DNA from: Planctomycetota bacterium
GTDB lineage: Bacteria > Planctomycetota > UBA1135 > GCA-002686595
Length of the DNA stretch: 64,000 bases
Reading direction: 5' to 3'
Assembly: GCA_002686265.1 (NCBI GenBank)
Contig: NZBA01000035.1
Coordinates: 186,001 to 250,000, forward strand
In this document: one piece after another, positions 17,922 to 26,410 of the stretch
Numbering within the stretch: the first letter of the stretch is position 1
Layout of the letters: every line of letters starts with the position of its first letter
Made by a program: the position numbers and the translations under genes
Notes under the pieces: model-generated
Seen by the model: the letters and a program-made list of their open reading frames with translations, nothing else
Told to the model about the DNA's origin: nothing
The model's database searches: none

Positions 17922-19307
17922 ATGACCCTCCGCCGTATCTTGATCATCGATTCGGACGCCTCGTCCCGCGCCACCCTGGCCCAAGCCGTCACCGCCACCG
18001 GGCGCGAAGTGCAAGCGGCTTGCGATTGGGAAGGAGCCCGCCAGTGCCTGCGAGACGCGCCGCCCGACGCCGTACTCGCCGGTGGGAGGTCGGTGGGCCC
18101 CGAGCAAACGCCCCTCGAAGAGGCGGTCCGCCAGGAGCACCCCGACCTACCGGTGATCCTCGTCGGCGTCGCGGGTGCTGAGGGGGCGACGAGTGAGGTC
18201 CTCGCTGACCCCCCCTCGGCGGCGGCGCTCGAGCGGGTCTTCGCACGCATCGAGGAGAACCGCCGCCTCAAGGCGGAGAACGCCTACCTGCGCGCCGAGG
18301 TCGTCGGGGACGCTGGGACGCCGATGATCGCCAAGAGCACACAGATGCTCGAGTGCCTGCGAACGGCCACGCGGATCGCTCGTTCGAGCGGGACGATCTT
18401 GGTGACCGGAGAGCGGGGGACCGGCAAGGAGCGCCTCGCGCGCACCATCCACCAGCTCTCTCCGCGCCGCCAGGGGCCCTACATCCGCGTCCGCTGCGGC
18501 GCTGAATCCGTCGCACGCCTCGAGCGCGAGCTGTTCGGCTACGAGCACGGCCCGGCGGGCGAGGCACGTGATGCTCGCTCGGGGCGCTTCGAGCTCGCCG
18601 ACGGCGGAACCCTCGTCCTCAACGAGATCGGGGAGCTTCCCGGCGAGCTCCAGGGACGCTTGCTGCGCGCTCTCGAGGAGCGGGAATTCACGCGCGTGGG
18701 AGGCACGAGCCCGGTCAAGGTCGATGTGCGGGTGATCGTCACGACCAGCAGGAATCTGCCGCAGGAGGTCGCGGCGGGCCGTTTCCGTGAGGACCTCTAC
18801 TACCGGCTGCACATCCTGCCCCTGGCCATCGCGCCCTTGCGCGCTCGGCCCGAGGACATCGGCCCCCTCGCCGAGCACTTCATCGAGCGCTACGCCTGTC
18901 TCGGCGGGCCCGCACAGCCGGCGCTTTGCGAGGCGGCGCGCGAGCGGTTGGCACAGTGGCCCTGGCCGGGCAACGTGAGCGAGCTTGAGAACGTGGTTCA
19001 GCGCGCGGTGGTGCTGGCTCGCGGCGAGACGCTTTCGGTGGACGATCTGTGCCTGGGCTCCGCCGCCCCGGCGGCGGTGGAACACGGGCAGGCGGACGCC
19101 TCGGGCGGCGAGCCCCTCCATCCCGAGCGCGAGCTCGGCCGGCGCCTGGCCAACCGGCGCATGGCAGACATCGAGCGCTACGCGATCCTGGCGACCCTAG
19201 AGAGCGCCGGTGGGAACAAGACGGAGGCCGGCCGCCGCCTGGGGCTGACAGCGCGCACCCTCTCCAACAAGCTCAAGCTCTGGAAGAGCACCGGCCTGGT
19301 CGCCTAG
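17922..19307 (+). CDS. Atypical NtrC-family regulator (pseudo-receiver, AAA+, Fis HTH) lacking GAFTGA
   Basis: 461 residues. The N-terminal ~110 resemble a receiver, but the phosphoacceptor position is Gly (PDAVLAGG) and the Lys is missing. The AAA+ domain has Walker A GERGTGKE and the arginine-finger region REDLYYRLHILPL. The sigma-54 contact loop, normally GAFTGA after ELFG, is replaced by GPAGEA (ELFGYEHGPAGEARDARSG), and Walker B reads LVLNEIGE with Asn for the usual Asp. A C-terminal Fis-type HTH is intact (GGNKTEAGRRLGLTARTL). By analogy with E. coli TyrR, which also lacks GAFTGA, it may regulate sigma-70 promoters. The HTH tail most resembles FlbD/FlrC flagellar regulators (weak inference). 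The TAG stop lies in a CTAG that bounds a repeat element. Confidence 0.85.
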   Translation: MTLRRILIIDSDASSRATLAQAVTATGREVQAACDWEGARQCLRDAPPDAVLAGGRSVGPEQTPLEEAVRQEHPDLPVILVGVAGAEGATSEVLADPPSAAALERVFARIEENRRLKAENAYLRAEVVGDAGTPMIAKSTQMLECLRTATRIARSSGTILVTGERGTGKERLARTIHQLSPRRQGPYIRVRCGAESVARLERELFGYEHGPAGEARDARSGRFELADGGTLVLNEIGELPGELQGRLLRALEEREFTRVGGTSPVKVDVRVIVTTSRNLPQEVAAGRFREDLYYRLHILPLAIAPLRARPEDIGPLAEHFIERYACLGGPAQPALCEAARERLAQWPWPGNVSELENVVQRAVVLARGETLSVDDLCLGSAAPAAVEHGQADASGGEPLHPERELGRRLANRRMADIERYAILATLESAGGNKTEAGRRLGLTARTLSNKLKLWKSTGLVA

Positions 19308-19378
19308 CGCGCGTGCCGGGCGGCGCGGGCTGCTCGTGGGACGAAGTCGAGGTTGGGCGTTATTCGACTGGCTGCTAG
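19304..19378. repeat. Short CTAG-bounded mini-element (copy C)
   Basis: The 67-base gap between two convergent genes is bounded by CTAG on both sides, and each CTAG supplies the TAG stop of the neighbouring gene. The right end, GGGCGTTATTCGACTGGCTG before CTAG, matches the ends of the longer copies at 57157 and 63375. The left end is poorly conserved. I read it as an internally deleted member of the family. Confidence 0.55.
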
Positions 19379-20706
19379 AGCCCGAAAGCCCCGCCGGGGA
19401 CGGTCGCCCGTGCGGCCTCGAAGCGCCGGGGATCGAAGAAGGCGGGGTCGAAAGCGCTCACCGGCTGGCGGGCCAACATCTGAGCCATGCCCTCGCCCAC
19501 CGCCGGCGCGAGCTGAAAGCCGTGCCCGGAGAACCCGGAGGCAACGAACAGCCCCTCGATGTCTCCCACCGGCCCCAAGACCGCCTGAGAATCGGGGGTG
19601 AGCGTGCAGCACCAGGGCGTCGAGTCCTCGTCGCGGCTCTCCGCGTAGGCGGGGATGCGTCGCGTTAGGACCTCTCGCGCCCAGCGGGCGAAGGACTCGT
19701 CGCACTCGGCGGCGAGATCCGCCGGCCGCTCGGTCTCCTCCCAGCCCTCGTAGCCCAAGCGCCCGACGCGCGTGCGCCCGGTGCACGGCTCGCAGCGGGC
19801 GTAGAAACCCAGCTCCTGATCGAGGAGAACCGGGTGCGCGGCACGGCGCACGGCGTCTGTCGAGCCCTGTCCCACGGCCGCGGCGACGAGCTCACAGGCC
19901 TCGCTATCGTAGAAACGAGTGGCTCCCGAAGCCTCGATGGAGCCGGTGGCCAGGGTGTCGTGCTCGCACTCTTCCAGATCCTCGGGCACTCCGAGGGTCG
20001 AGACGAAATGCTGGGGAACGCGCATCGCCTTCAAGGGCAGCTCGATGCCGACGCGCGAGAGCAGCTCGGCACTCCACCCGCCCGCGGCGATCACGACGCG
20101 CTCGCACTCGACGGTGGCCTCCGCAGTCCGCACGCCCCGCACGCGCCCTCCCTCGATGAGCACGGCCTCGACCTCGCTCCCGCAGCGGATGGTCGCCCCG
20201 GTGCTCCGCGCAAGGGCGGCCATGGCTTCGACTGTGGCGCGGGGATCGACGAACCCCGCCCCCGGCTCGAAGACTCCGAGCGCGTCCTCCCCGACCTCGA
20301 TGCCGCCGATCAGCTCGCGCATGGCGGCGGCGTCCCCCTCGCGAGCCTCGATGCCGAGCTCGACGAGATTGCGCAGGTTCTGCTGCAACGCCTTGCGGTC
20401 CTCTGCGCCCGCCGACGCCGAGATGGTCAGCACGCCGCAGCGCTGGAATCCGATCGCGCGGCCGACCCGGTCCTCGAAGCCCGCGTAGACGCGCAGGGAG
20501 TCGCGGGCCATCCCGGCGGTGACCGGCGAGGAGTAGTACTGGCGCAGGGTCCCGTCGGAGCTGCCGGTCGAACCCGAGGCTAGGCGATCGCGCTCGAGGA
20601 CCATCACCGGCTCCCGGAGGGGTTCGAAGCGCCGAGCCGCGTGGGCCGCGATCGATATACCCGTGATTCCCCCGCCGACGACGACCGTGCTCGCTCTCAA
20701 TCCCAT
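19375..20706 (-). CDS. FAD-dependent oxidoreductase (DAO / glycine-oxidase-like)
   Basis: 443 residues. The N-terminal dinucleotide-binding motif STVVVGGGITGISIAAHAAR precedes GSTGSSDGTLRQYYS, the usual second FAD contact, and the C-terminal signature reads FSGHGFQLAPAVGEGMA. This is the layout of the DAO family (sarcosine oxidase, glycine oxidase, NAD-independent amine dehydrogenases), which oxidise amino acids or secondary amines. The substrate is not predictable. I chose the ATG at 20706, which has GGAGG about 12 bases upstream. The TAG stop is inside the CTAG bounding the repeat. Confidence 0.85.
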   Translation of the reverse strand: MGLRASTVVVGGGITGISIAAHAARRFEPLREPVMVLERDRLASGSTGSSDGTLRQYYSSPVTAGMARDSLRVYAGFEDRVGRAIGFQRCGVLTISASAGAEDRKALQQNLRNLVELGIEAREGDAAAMRELIGGIEVGEDALGVFEPGAGFVDPRATVEAMAALARSTGATIRCGSEVEAVLIEGGRVRGVRTAEATVECERVVIAAGGWSAELLSRVGIELPLKAMRVPQHFVSTLGVPEDLEECEHDTLATGSIEASGATRFYDSEACELVAAAVGQGSTDAVRRAAHPVLLDQELGFYARCEPCTGRTRVGRLGYEGWEETERPADLAAECDESFARWAREVLTRRIPAYAESRDEDSTPWCCTLTPDSQAVLGPVGDIEGLFVASGFSGHGFQLAPAVGEGMAQMLARQPVSAFDPAFFDPRRFEAARATVPGGAFGL

Positions 20707-21017
20707 TCCAGAACTCACCTCCTCGCGCGCCATGCTAGCGTCGATCCGCTGCTCTGCCCGCATCGAAGGGGCGGGCGGGGGCCTCCAAGGAAGTGAGAAG
20801 TCCCACCGGGGGGGTCTTCGGTGGGACTGGGGAGCGACCTCTCGTTGGACCGACGGCATGTCGGGTCGTCGTGCGCGAGAGGGCTTACGCGCCGACGAGA
20901 CAGCCACTTGGGTCCGAGGATTCTCCCGAGCCGCTTCCGCGGGGGGCCGCGCCGTGGGGGTACGATTCGCACCACGAACTCAGCTCCGCCGGCGCTTTCC
21001 CTATTCCAAGACTGACC
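20707..21017. other. 311-base divergent intergenic region with two strong hairpins
   Basis: Lies between the FAD oxidoreductase and ispG starts. 20799-20828 forms a perfect 10-bp stem (AGTCCCACCG with CGGTGGGACT, 10-base loop). 20866-20898 forms TCGTCG-GCGC with GCGC-CGACGA, with one bulged T and a 12-base loop. No gene or known riboswitch was recognised. It could be an ispG leader, a terminator-like attenuator, or a dispersed repeat. Confidence 0.4.
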
Positions 21018-22154
21018 GTGATTCCCCCGCGCAAGACCCGCACCATCACCGTCCGCGACCTGCCCATTGGGGGCTCGGCGCCGATCGCCGTCCAGAGTAT
21101 GGCCGCCACGCCTACCTGCGACGCCCGGGCGACCCTGCGCCAGGTGCGGCTGCTGGAGCAGGCCGGGGCGGACTTGATCCGGGTCGCCGTGGACAGCGAG
21201 CGCGATGTCGAGGGACTGCGGCTGGTGCGGGCGGAGTCGGACGCGGTCTTGTCCGTCGATCTCCAGGAGGGCTACCGCCTCGCCGCGCTCGTCGCGCCTC
21301 TCGTCGACAAGCTGCGCTACAACCCAGGCCACCTGCATCACCACGAGCGCACCAAGCCCGTGCGCGACAAGGTCGCCTTCCTGGCCGAGATGGCCGCCGA
21401 GCACGACTGCGCCCTGCGCGTGGGCATCAACGCCGGCTCGATCGCTCCCGAGTACGCCGAACGGTTCGGTTCTGATCGGGTCGGCGCGATCGCCGCCTGC
21501 GCCATCGACCACTGCGGTTTCTTGGAGGAGCTCGGCTTCGAGCGCTTCGTGGTCTCGATCAAGGACTCCGACCCGAACCTCGTGGTTGAGGCCAATCAGC
21601 GCTTCGCGGCGGCCTGTCCGAGGGTCCCCGTCCACCTCGGCGTGACCGAGGCCGGCCTGCCCCCCGACGGCATCGTGAAGACGCGCATCGCCTTCGAGCA
21701 ACTCCTCTCCCGCGGCATCGGGGACACCCTACGCGTCTCACTCACGCTCCCCTTCGACGAGAAGGGGCGCGAGATCGAGGTCGGCCGCGAGCTGCTCGCC
21801 GACATCGAGGCCGGGCGCTTCCGCTCGGTGCCGCCCTCGTTCTTCGAAGGGCTGAACATCATCGCCTGCCCTTCGTGCTCGCGGGTCGAGAACGAGAAGT
21901 TCATCGAGCTGGCCCAGGAGGTGCAGCGCGCAACGGCCCACGCTGCGCAACAAGACCTCACGATCGCGGTCATGGGCTGCCGCGTGAACGGGCCCGGCGA
22001 GACCGATGATGCCGACCTCGGTCTGTGGTGTGGTCCGCGCCAGGTGAACCTCAAGCGCGGAACCGAGACGCTCGGCTCCTTCTCCTACGAGGAGATCGTG
22101 CCTCGCATGCTCGCCGAGCTCGACGCACTCGTGCGGGCGCGAGCCGGCGCCTGA
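21018..22154 (+). CDS. ispG: 4-hydroxy-3-methylbut-2-en-1-yl diphosphate synthase
   Basis: Penultimate enzyme of the MEP isoprenoid pathway: reductively converts MEcPP to HMBPP using a 4Fe-4S cluster. 378 residues from a GTG start ([12 protein letters not shown]). It shows [12 protein letters not shown], the TIM-barrel region [10 protein letters not shown], and the C-terminal cluster ligands CPSCSRVE and [10 protein letters not shown] (three Cys plus Glu). Length is typical of the two-domain bacterial form without the plant insert. No clear Shine-Dalgarno precedes the GTG, and the upstream 311 bases carry strong hairpins. Confidence 0.95.
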   Translation: MIPPRKTRTITVRDLPIGGSAPIAVQSMAATPTCDARATLRQVRLLEQAGADLIRVAVDSERDVEGLRLVRAESDAVLSVDLQEGYRLAALVAPLVDKLRYNPGHLHHHERTKPVRDKVAFLAEMAAEHDCALRVGINAGSIAPEYAERFGSDRVGAIAACAIDHCGFLEELGFERFVVSIKDSDPNLVVEANQRFAAACPRVPVHLGVTEAGLPPDGIVKTRIAFEQLLSRGIGDTLRVSLTLPFDEKGREIEVGRELLADIEAGRFRSVPPSFFEGLNIIACPSCSRVENEKFIELAQEVQRATAHAAQQDLTIAVMGCRVNGPGETDDADLGLWCGPRQVNLKRGTETLGSFSYEEIVPRMLAELDALVRARAGA

Positions 22155-22158
22155 ACCC

Positions 22159-22422
22159 TCACGCGTCGCGGCGAAGCACCAACCCCAGGCGCAGGAGCAG
22201 GAAGCCGCCGAGCGCACGCAGGGCGAAGCCGCCGAAGGCGGCGTGCACGGAGCGTTTGACCTCGTCGTAGGAGCGGCGCTGGGCGAACTCGAACGCCTCG
22301 GGCGGGCCGCCGAGGCCGGCCGAGCAGAGCGTAAAGACAGCCCAGGTCAACGAGGCGGCCCCGCATGCGATGAGCAGGACGGCGAGGCGGCGGCGAACGC
22401 CGGATGAGCGGGGGGTGTTCAC
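22159..22422 (-). CDS. Small two-helix membrane protein, unknown
   Basis: 87 residues with two hydrophobic segments: RRLAVLLIACGAASLTWAVF and a C-terminal FALRALGGFLLLRLGLVL. A charged 30-residue loop between them contains EFAQRRSYDEVKRSVH. No family recognised. It is 7 bases downstream of the HMA-domain gene on the same strand and is probably co-transcribed. Codon use is GC-rich like its neighbours. Confidence 0.55.
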   Translation of the reverse strand: MNTPRSSGVRRRLAVLLIACGAASLTWAVFTLCSAGLGGPPEAFEFAQRRSYDEVKRSVHAAFGGFALRALGGFLLLRLGLVLRRDA

Positions 22423-22429
22423 CGCGCGC

Positions 22430-22780
22430 TCACTCCCGCGCGACGGCCGAGTACTCCTCGAAGTGCAGGGCCTCGAGCAGGCGCTCGACGGGCAGGGCCC
22501 TTGGGGCGACGGCCCAGACCGTCTCCGCCTCGAGGTCGACCGCCGCCTCGCTCACGCCCTCGACATCGAGTAGCGCTCCATACAGCTTGCGCGTGCAGCT
22601 CTCGCAGCACATCCCCTCGACGTCGAAACCGCGCAGGACGCGGCCTGGGCGGACCTCGCTCTCGATCCGCACCGGGACACGCACAGCGGGTGACACGTAG
22701 CTGGGCTCTCGCGCGCGCAACGCGACGAAGCCCAACCACACACCGGCGGCGGCGATCAAGGTGGGTAGGACGATCTTCAT
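22430..22780 (-). CDS. Membrane-anchored heavy-metal-associated (HMA) domain protein
   Basis: 116 residues: an N-terminal anchor (MKIVLPTLIAAAGVWLGFVA) and then, from ~residue 50, one HMA ferredoxin-like fold with GMCCESCTRKLYGALLDVEG, a variant of the GMxCxxC metal motif with an extra Cys. SEAAVDLEAETVWA matches the second strand pair of HMA domains. It probably binds Cu+ or another soft metal at the periplasmic face. The ATG at 22780 was chosen for the anchor; the frame extends 18 codons upstream. It lies in a minus-strand group with an HTH regulator and a small membrane protein; no P-type ATPase is adjacent. Confidence 0.78.
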   Translation of the reverse strand: MKIVLPTLIAAAGVWLGFVALRAREPSYVSPAVRVPVRIESEVRPGRVLRGFDVEGMCCESCTRKLYGALLDVEGVSEAAVDLEAETVWAVAPRALPVERLLEALHFEEYSAVARE

Positions 22781-22850
22781 GGCGAACGGCCCTCGGCCGC
22801 GGCGGCTCATCGGCCGGCAGCCGCGCCCGGTCAACGCAGCGGCACGGCGC

Positions 22851-23273
22851 TCAGAAGGGCCGGCTGGTCCCCGTCGACTGCCAGGTCGCCTGGGCCGGTT
22901 GGCCCGGTTGGCCCGGCTGGGGTGCGGCGGGGGAGGCGTTCGCGGTAGTCGGCTGCGCGTCGCGGGGCGTGGAAGCCCTCTCGGCAGGGGCTGGGTTGCC
23001 CGCGGGGAGAGCGAGCCCGCGGGCGGTCAGCACCTCGGCCAGGTTCTCGGAGCGGTCGCAGTAGGCCGCCAGCAGCAGTTGGGCCGGATCGAGGTGCAAG
23101 ATGCCGGCGATCTTCTTCAGCACCGGATCCGAAGGGAATCGTTGGCCGTGCTCCATGGCCCGCACGAAGGTGTAAGAGAGTTCCAGGTGTCGTGCGAACT
23201 GAACGCGCGATTCGCTGCCGCGTGCTGTCCTGAGGAGGTTCCCGAGGCGATTCATCGATCTCCTGTTCGTCAT
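22851..23273 (-). CDS. XRE-type helix-turn-helix protein
   Basis: 140 residues. The N-terminal ~65 form a Cro/C1-type HTH: LGNLLRTARGSESRVQFARH, LELSYTFVRAMEHGQRFPSD. The tail from ~100 is Pro/Ala/Gln-rich and disordered (QPGQPGQPAQATW). It probably controls its own small cluster with the downstream HMA and membrane genes (70-base gap). ATG at 23273; GTG/ATG alternatives lie within the first six codons. Confidence 0.8.
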   Translation of the reverse strand: MTNRRSMNRLGNLLRTARGSESRVQFARHLELSYTFVRAMEHGQRFPSDPVLKKIAGILHLDPAQLLLAAYCDRSENLAEVLTARGLALPAGNPAPAERASTPRDAQPTTANASPAAPQPGQPGQPAQATWQSTGTSRPF

Positions 23274-23452
23274 TCTGTGGTGGTGTTGCGGTGGTTCAAT
23301 CCCACCCGGGATGGGGGGCTAGAGGCCCCTCGCCGCCGCCGCGCGTGACGCGCGACCTGTGGGCGAGAGCGCCGATTCGGTCGATTGGGCGGCCGGGCGC
23401 TTGTGGTCTCCACTGCCGGGCCGACACAATGTGGGCCCGGCGAGATCGCAAG

Positions 23453-24076
23453 ATGACCGCTCCCGACCCCATTCGCGCCGCTCTCGAGGAGGCTCGAGCG
23501 ACCCTCGAGGCCTTCCTGGAGGATACCGAGGCCCTCGCGGGCGTCGCGGCCTTCGCCGATGCCGCGGCCGAGACCCTCGAAGGGGGCGGCAAGCTGCTCT
23601 CCTGCGGCAACGGCGGGAGCATGTGCGACGCCATGCACTTCGCCGAGGAGTGGACTGGGCGTTTCCGCTCCAACCGCCCGCCCTTGTCCGCGATCTCCTT
23701 CTCCGATCCGAGTCACCTGACCTGCATCACCAACGACTACGGCTACGAGGAGGTCTTCGCCCGCCAGGTCGAGGCCCACGGTAGGCCGGGGGACCTGCTG
23801 GTAGCCATCTCCACCAGCGGCCGCTCGCAGAACATCCTGCGCGCCCTCGAACGGGCGCGCGAGCGGGGCGTGCGCAGCGTGGGCCTTCTCGGCGGCGGCG
23901 GCGGTGCGGCCCGCGAGCTGGCTGACATCGCGATCGTGGTTCCCCACGCGCGGACGAGCGATCGAATCCAGGAGGTCCACATCAAGGTCCTCCACATCGT
24001 GATCGAAGCGGTGGAGCGGCGGCTGTTCCCTCACAACTACGGCCATGGCCCTGAAGGGTCCCCGCCGATCGGCTGA
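23453..24076 (+). CDS. gmhA: Sedoheptulose-7-phosphate isomerase
   Basis: First step of ADP-heptose synthesis for lipopolysaccharide core: isomerises sedoheptulose-7-phosphate. 207 residues with the SIS domain. Family markers include LLSCGNGGSMCDAMHFAEEW, TCITNDYGYEEVFARQ, STSGRSQNIL and the C-terminal DRIQEVHIKVLHIVIEAVE (catalytic Gln/His helix). The start is the ATG at 23453; a GTG 8 codons upstream is in frame. It supports a Gram-negative outer membrane. Convergent with the Rieske gene; 24085-24111 contains short palindromes (GGGTATGTACCC, CCCCGATCGGGG) that may act as a terminator. Confidence 0.93.
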   Translation: MTAPDPIRAALEEARATLEAFLEDTEALAGVAAFADAAAETLEGGGKLLSCGNGGSMCDAMHFAEEWTGRFRSNRPPLSAISFSDPSHLTCITNDYGYEEVFARQVEAHGRPGDLLVAISTSGRSQNILRALERARERGVRSVGLLGGGGGAARELADIAIVVPHARTSDRIQEVHIKVLHIVIEAVERRLFPHNYGHGPEGSPPIG

Positions 24077-24131
24077 CTCTCAATGGGGTATGTACCCTGC
24101 CCCGATCGGGGAAAGGCGCTGGGGAGCCCGC

Positions 24132-25877
24132 TCACTGGGTGAGCTTGCGCGGCATGTGTCCGCCGTCGATCCAGCGGATCGAGGTCGTGACGAGTTGCTC
24201 GACGCGCCGCTCGGCTAGCGGCGAGGTCAGCATGCGCGCGACGGCGGCGAGGGGACGCTCGCGATCGGGGTGTCCTTCAAGGGCGGCCGTCTCCTCCAGG
24301 GCGGCGGTTGTCGTCTTGATCACGTGGGCGACGACGATCGGCCGCACCGCGATGTCGCGCAGGCACAGCTCCTGCAGGGCGTTGGCGAGGGGCTCGAGGG
24401 GGCGCTCCGCGCGCAGGTAGCCCCGCACGCGCGCGACGGCCCGTTCGGGACAGCGTGCGGAAATCGCCTCGAGAACGCCTGCGACGTCCGCGTCCGCCAG
24501 CGACGGATCGAGCCGCTTCGCGGGGGCGAGGTCCATCCCCCGGCCGGTGTGCGTGAAGGCTGCGGAGTGAAACAGGAAGCGCAGGGCGTCGGGCGAGTGG
24601 AAGCGCTCGACGGCGTGGCGCACGGCGCAGGCAAAGGTGAAGCGGTGGGGGGCCCAGAGCCAGTTCTCGGCCACCATCGGGTCGCGCTCGACTTCCACGT
24701 CGAAGCGGTAGAGCCTCTCGGCGGCCGCGCCGACCAGGGTGCGCGCGATGCGGCCGGCATCGACGCCGCGCCCGAGCGGACCCGCGACGGCGTCGAAGGC
24801 TTCGTCGAGGCTGCCGTCGAGGACCGCGTCGCGGGCCGCTTCGGGATCGAACTCCGCCTCGGCGCCTTGACGCTCGAACAGCGCCGAGAGGTCGCCCTCG
24901 ATGGCGGCCAGGCGCCGAGTGTGCCCCTCCCAATACGGCAGGGTGTCCTCGCGCGTGCCGAGTACGGTGTTGTGCAGCAGGGACGCGTAGAGGTCCGTCG
25001 CGCAGCTCGCATCCACGTGTCGGCACAGCTCCTGGCCCTTCACCATGTAGATCAGCTGGTGGCCGAAGCTGGTGAAGTGGCGGGAGAGCACGGTGTACAT
25101 CCAGTCCTCGATCGTGGCGAGGTCGACGCCGTCCTCGAACGCGCCGCGCAGGAGACCCTCGGCGCGCGCCGCGTCCTCGCTCTCGACGGCGGCGACCAGC
25201 GCCGCCTCGTTGCCGTCTCTGATCGCATCCGGGAGCGGTCGCCGTGGGAGGCGCTGGTTCGCTTCGCCGCACAGGTCGATCACCGGCGCGATGGCTCGCA
25301 TGGCCTCGACGCCTTCGAGGCGCTCGAGCGCGCGACCGCAGTCGGCGGCCACCGCGAGGACGTGGGTCGTCCCGTACTCGGCGTGACGGGCGTCCAAGAG
25401 CGCCACCTCTGCCAGCAGGCGCCAAGGATCGAAGCCGCCCCGTAGGAGGCGCACGCCGTCCCGAAAGGCGCGGGGGTTCTCATGGCGCAGGATGCCCTCG
25501 GTGAGGCTCGCGAGCAGGTCGGGCGCGACTCTCTCAAAGTCGGGCTCGGCGAGATCGACCTCCAACAAACCGTCGCGCACGCGCACGGGAGAAGCCCGCA
25601 CGCCCTCGCCGCCCAGGGTGCAGGCGCCGTCGCGCACATCGAACTTCCAGTTGTGCCAGGCGCAGGTGAGCGAGCAGTCAGCGAGGTAGCCGGTCGCGAG
25701 GGGATAGCCCTCGTGGGGACAGCGGTTGTCCACGGCGAAGGGCTCTCCCTCCGCGGTACGCCCGGCGGCGAGTTGGTGGCCGTCGACCTTGTAGGCCGCC
25801 AAGCTGGGGCTCGCCAGCTCGTCGAGGGGCGCGAGGGCGCGCCAGTCTTCCCTTTGCGGTTCGTGATCGGAGCTCAT
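24132..25877 (-). CDS. Rieske 2Fe-2S domain fused to a large helical domain
   Basis: 581 residues. Residues ~10-110 are a Rieske domain with ligand motifs CPHEGYPL and CAWHNW. The remaining ~460 residues are predicted alpha-helical and rich in His, Trp and Arg (HFTSFGHQLIYMVKGQELCR, HAVERFHSPDALRFLFHSAAFTH), reminiscent of questin-oxidase-like proteins though I cannot confirm this. It has no Rieske oxygenase mononuclear iron facial triad that I can place. The ATG at 25877 was chosen because homology to Rieske proteins starts just after it. It could be an oxidoreductase with a substrate-binding helical domain. Confidence 0.82.
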   Translation of the reverse strand: MSSDHEPQREDWRALAPLDELASPSLAAYKVDGHQLAAGRTAEGEPFAVDNRCPHEGYPLATGYLADCSLTCAWHNWKFDVRDGACTLGGEGVRASPVRVRDGLLEVDLAEPDFERVAPDLLASLTEGILRHENPRAFRDGVRLLRGGFDPWRLLAEVALLDARHAEYGTTHVLAVAADCGRALERLEGVEAMRAIAPVIDLCGEANQRLPRRPLPDAIRDGNEAALVAAVESEDAARAEGLLRGAFEDGVDLATIEDWMYTVLSRHFTSFGHQLIYMVKGQELCRHVDASCATDLYASLLHNTVLGTREDTLPYWEGHTRRLAAIEGDLSALFERQGAEAEFDPEAARDAVLDGSLDEAFDAVAGPLGRGVDAGRIARTLVGAAAERLYRFDVEVERDPMVAENWLWAPHRFTFACAVRHAVERFHSPDALRFLFHSAAFTHTGRGMDLAPAKRLDPSLADADVAGVLEAISARCPERAVARVRGYLRAERPLEPLANALQELCLRDIAVRPIVVAHVIKTTTAALEETAALEGHPDRERPLAAVARMLTSPLAERRVEQLVTTSIRWIDGGHMPRKLTQ

Positions 25878-26410
25878 CGGCGACGGCGGTGCGCCCGTCG
25901 GCGGGCACTGTATTCTCGGGATCGCCGCGGCGAGAACAAGCGCGCTCGCCACGCACCCCGCCTGTTCGCCGGTGCTCCTCAGGTCCCTTCGTCGAGGCGC
26001 CCGGCGGCCGCCCACTCTCGGCGGCAGTCCTCCAGGAGTCGCTCGCAAAGGTCGAGTTCTCGCTGCAGGGAGCCGCGCTCCGCCGGCGCCTCATCAGCGC
26101 TCACTTCGCCGCCCCCCCTTCCGCACGTCGCATTCGCCCCCTCGCGCTCCAGCGAGCGCGCCCTCAAGTCCAGCCCGTCGAGGGAACCCTCGGGCCTCTC
26201 CCCGGCTGTAGGTTCCGCTCTCCTTGATTCGCCCACGGCAGTACTCCTGTTTCGGTGGAGGCACTCGGCGAGTCCCCTCGCCGGATCCCGACGCCTGCTG
26301 ACCACCAAACTGCCGCTTGGACGAGCGGATGTCCACCGAACACGCGGTAACCCAGAGCCGGCGAGTTGCGCAACCCCGGGCACCGAGCGCGCCCGAGAGG
26401 TGAGCGGCGG
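25878..26410. other. 533-base intergenic region without a confident gene
   Basis: Upstream of both the Rieske gene start and the rpiA stop. A minus-strand frame is open at 25979-26383; its last ~45 residues (GSLQRELDLCERLLEDCRRE) look helical, but the upstream part is low-complexity and no good start or Shine-Dalgarno is visible, so I do not call it. A TACAGT hexamer on the minus strand just upstream of the Rieske start could be its -10. Confidence 0.3.

Noticed and set aside
22885-22925. TTGGCCCGG repeats as a possible minisatellite or CRISPR
   Set aside because: They encode the Pro/Gln/Gly-rich tail of the HTH protein and are too short and few for an array.
23290-23306. GGTGG-TTCAATC-CCACC, resembling a tRNA T-arm
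   Set aside because: No matching acceptor, D-arm or anticodon arm upstream; the region overlaps the start of the HTH gene.
25979-26383. Possible 134-residue minus-strand gene
   Set aside because: No credible start or ribosome-binding site; only the C-terminal 45 residues look protein-like.
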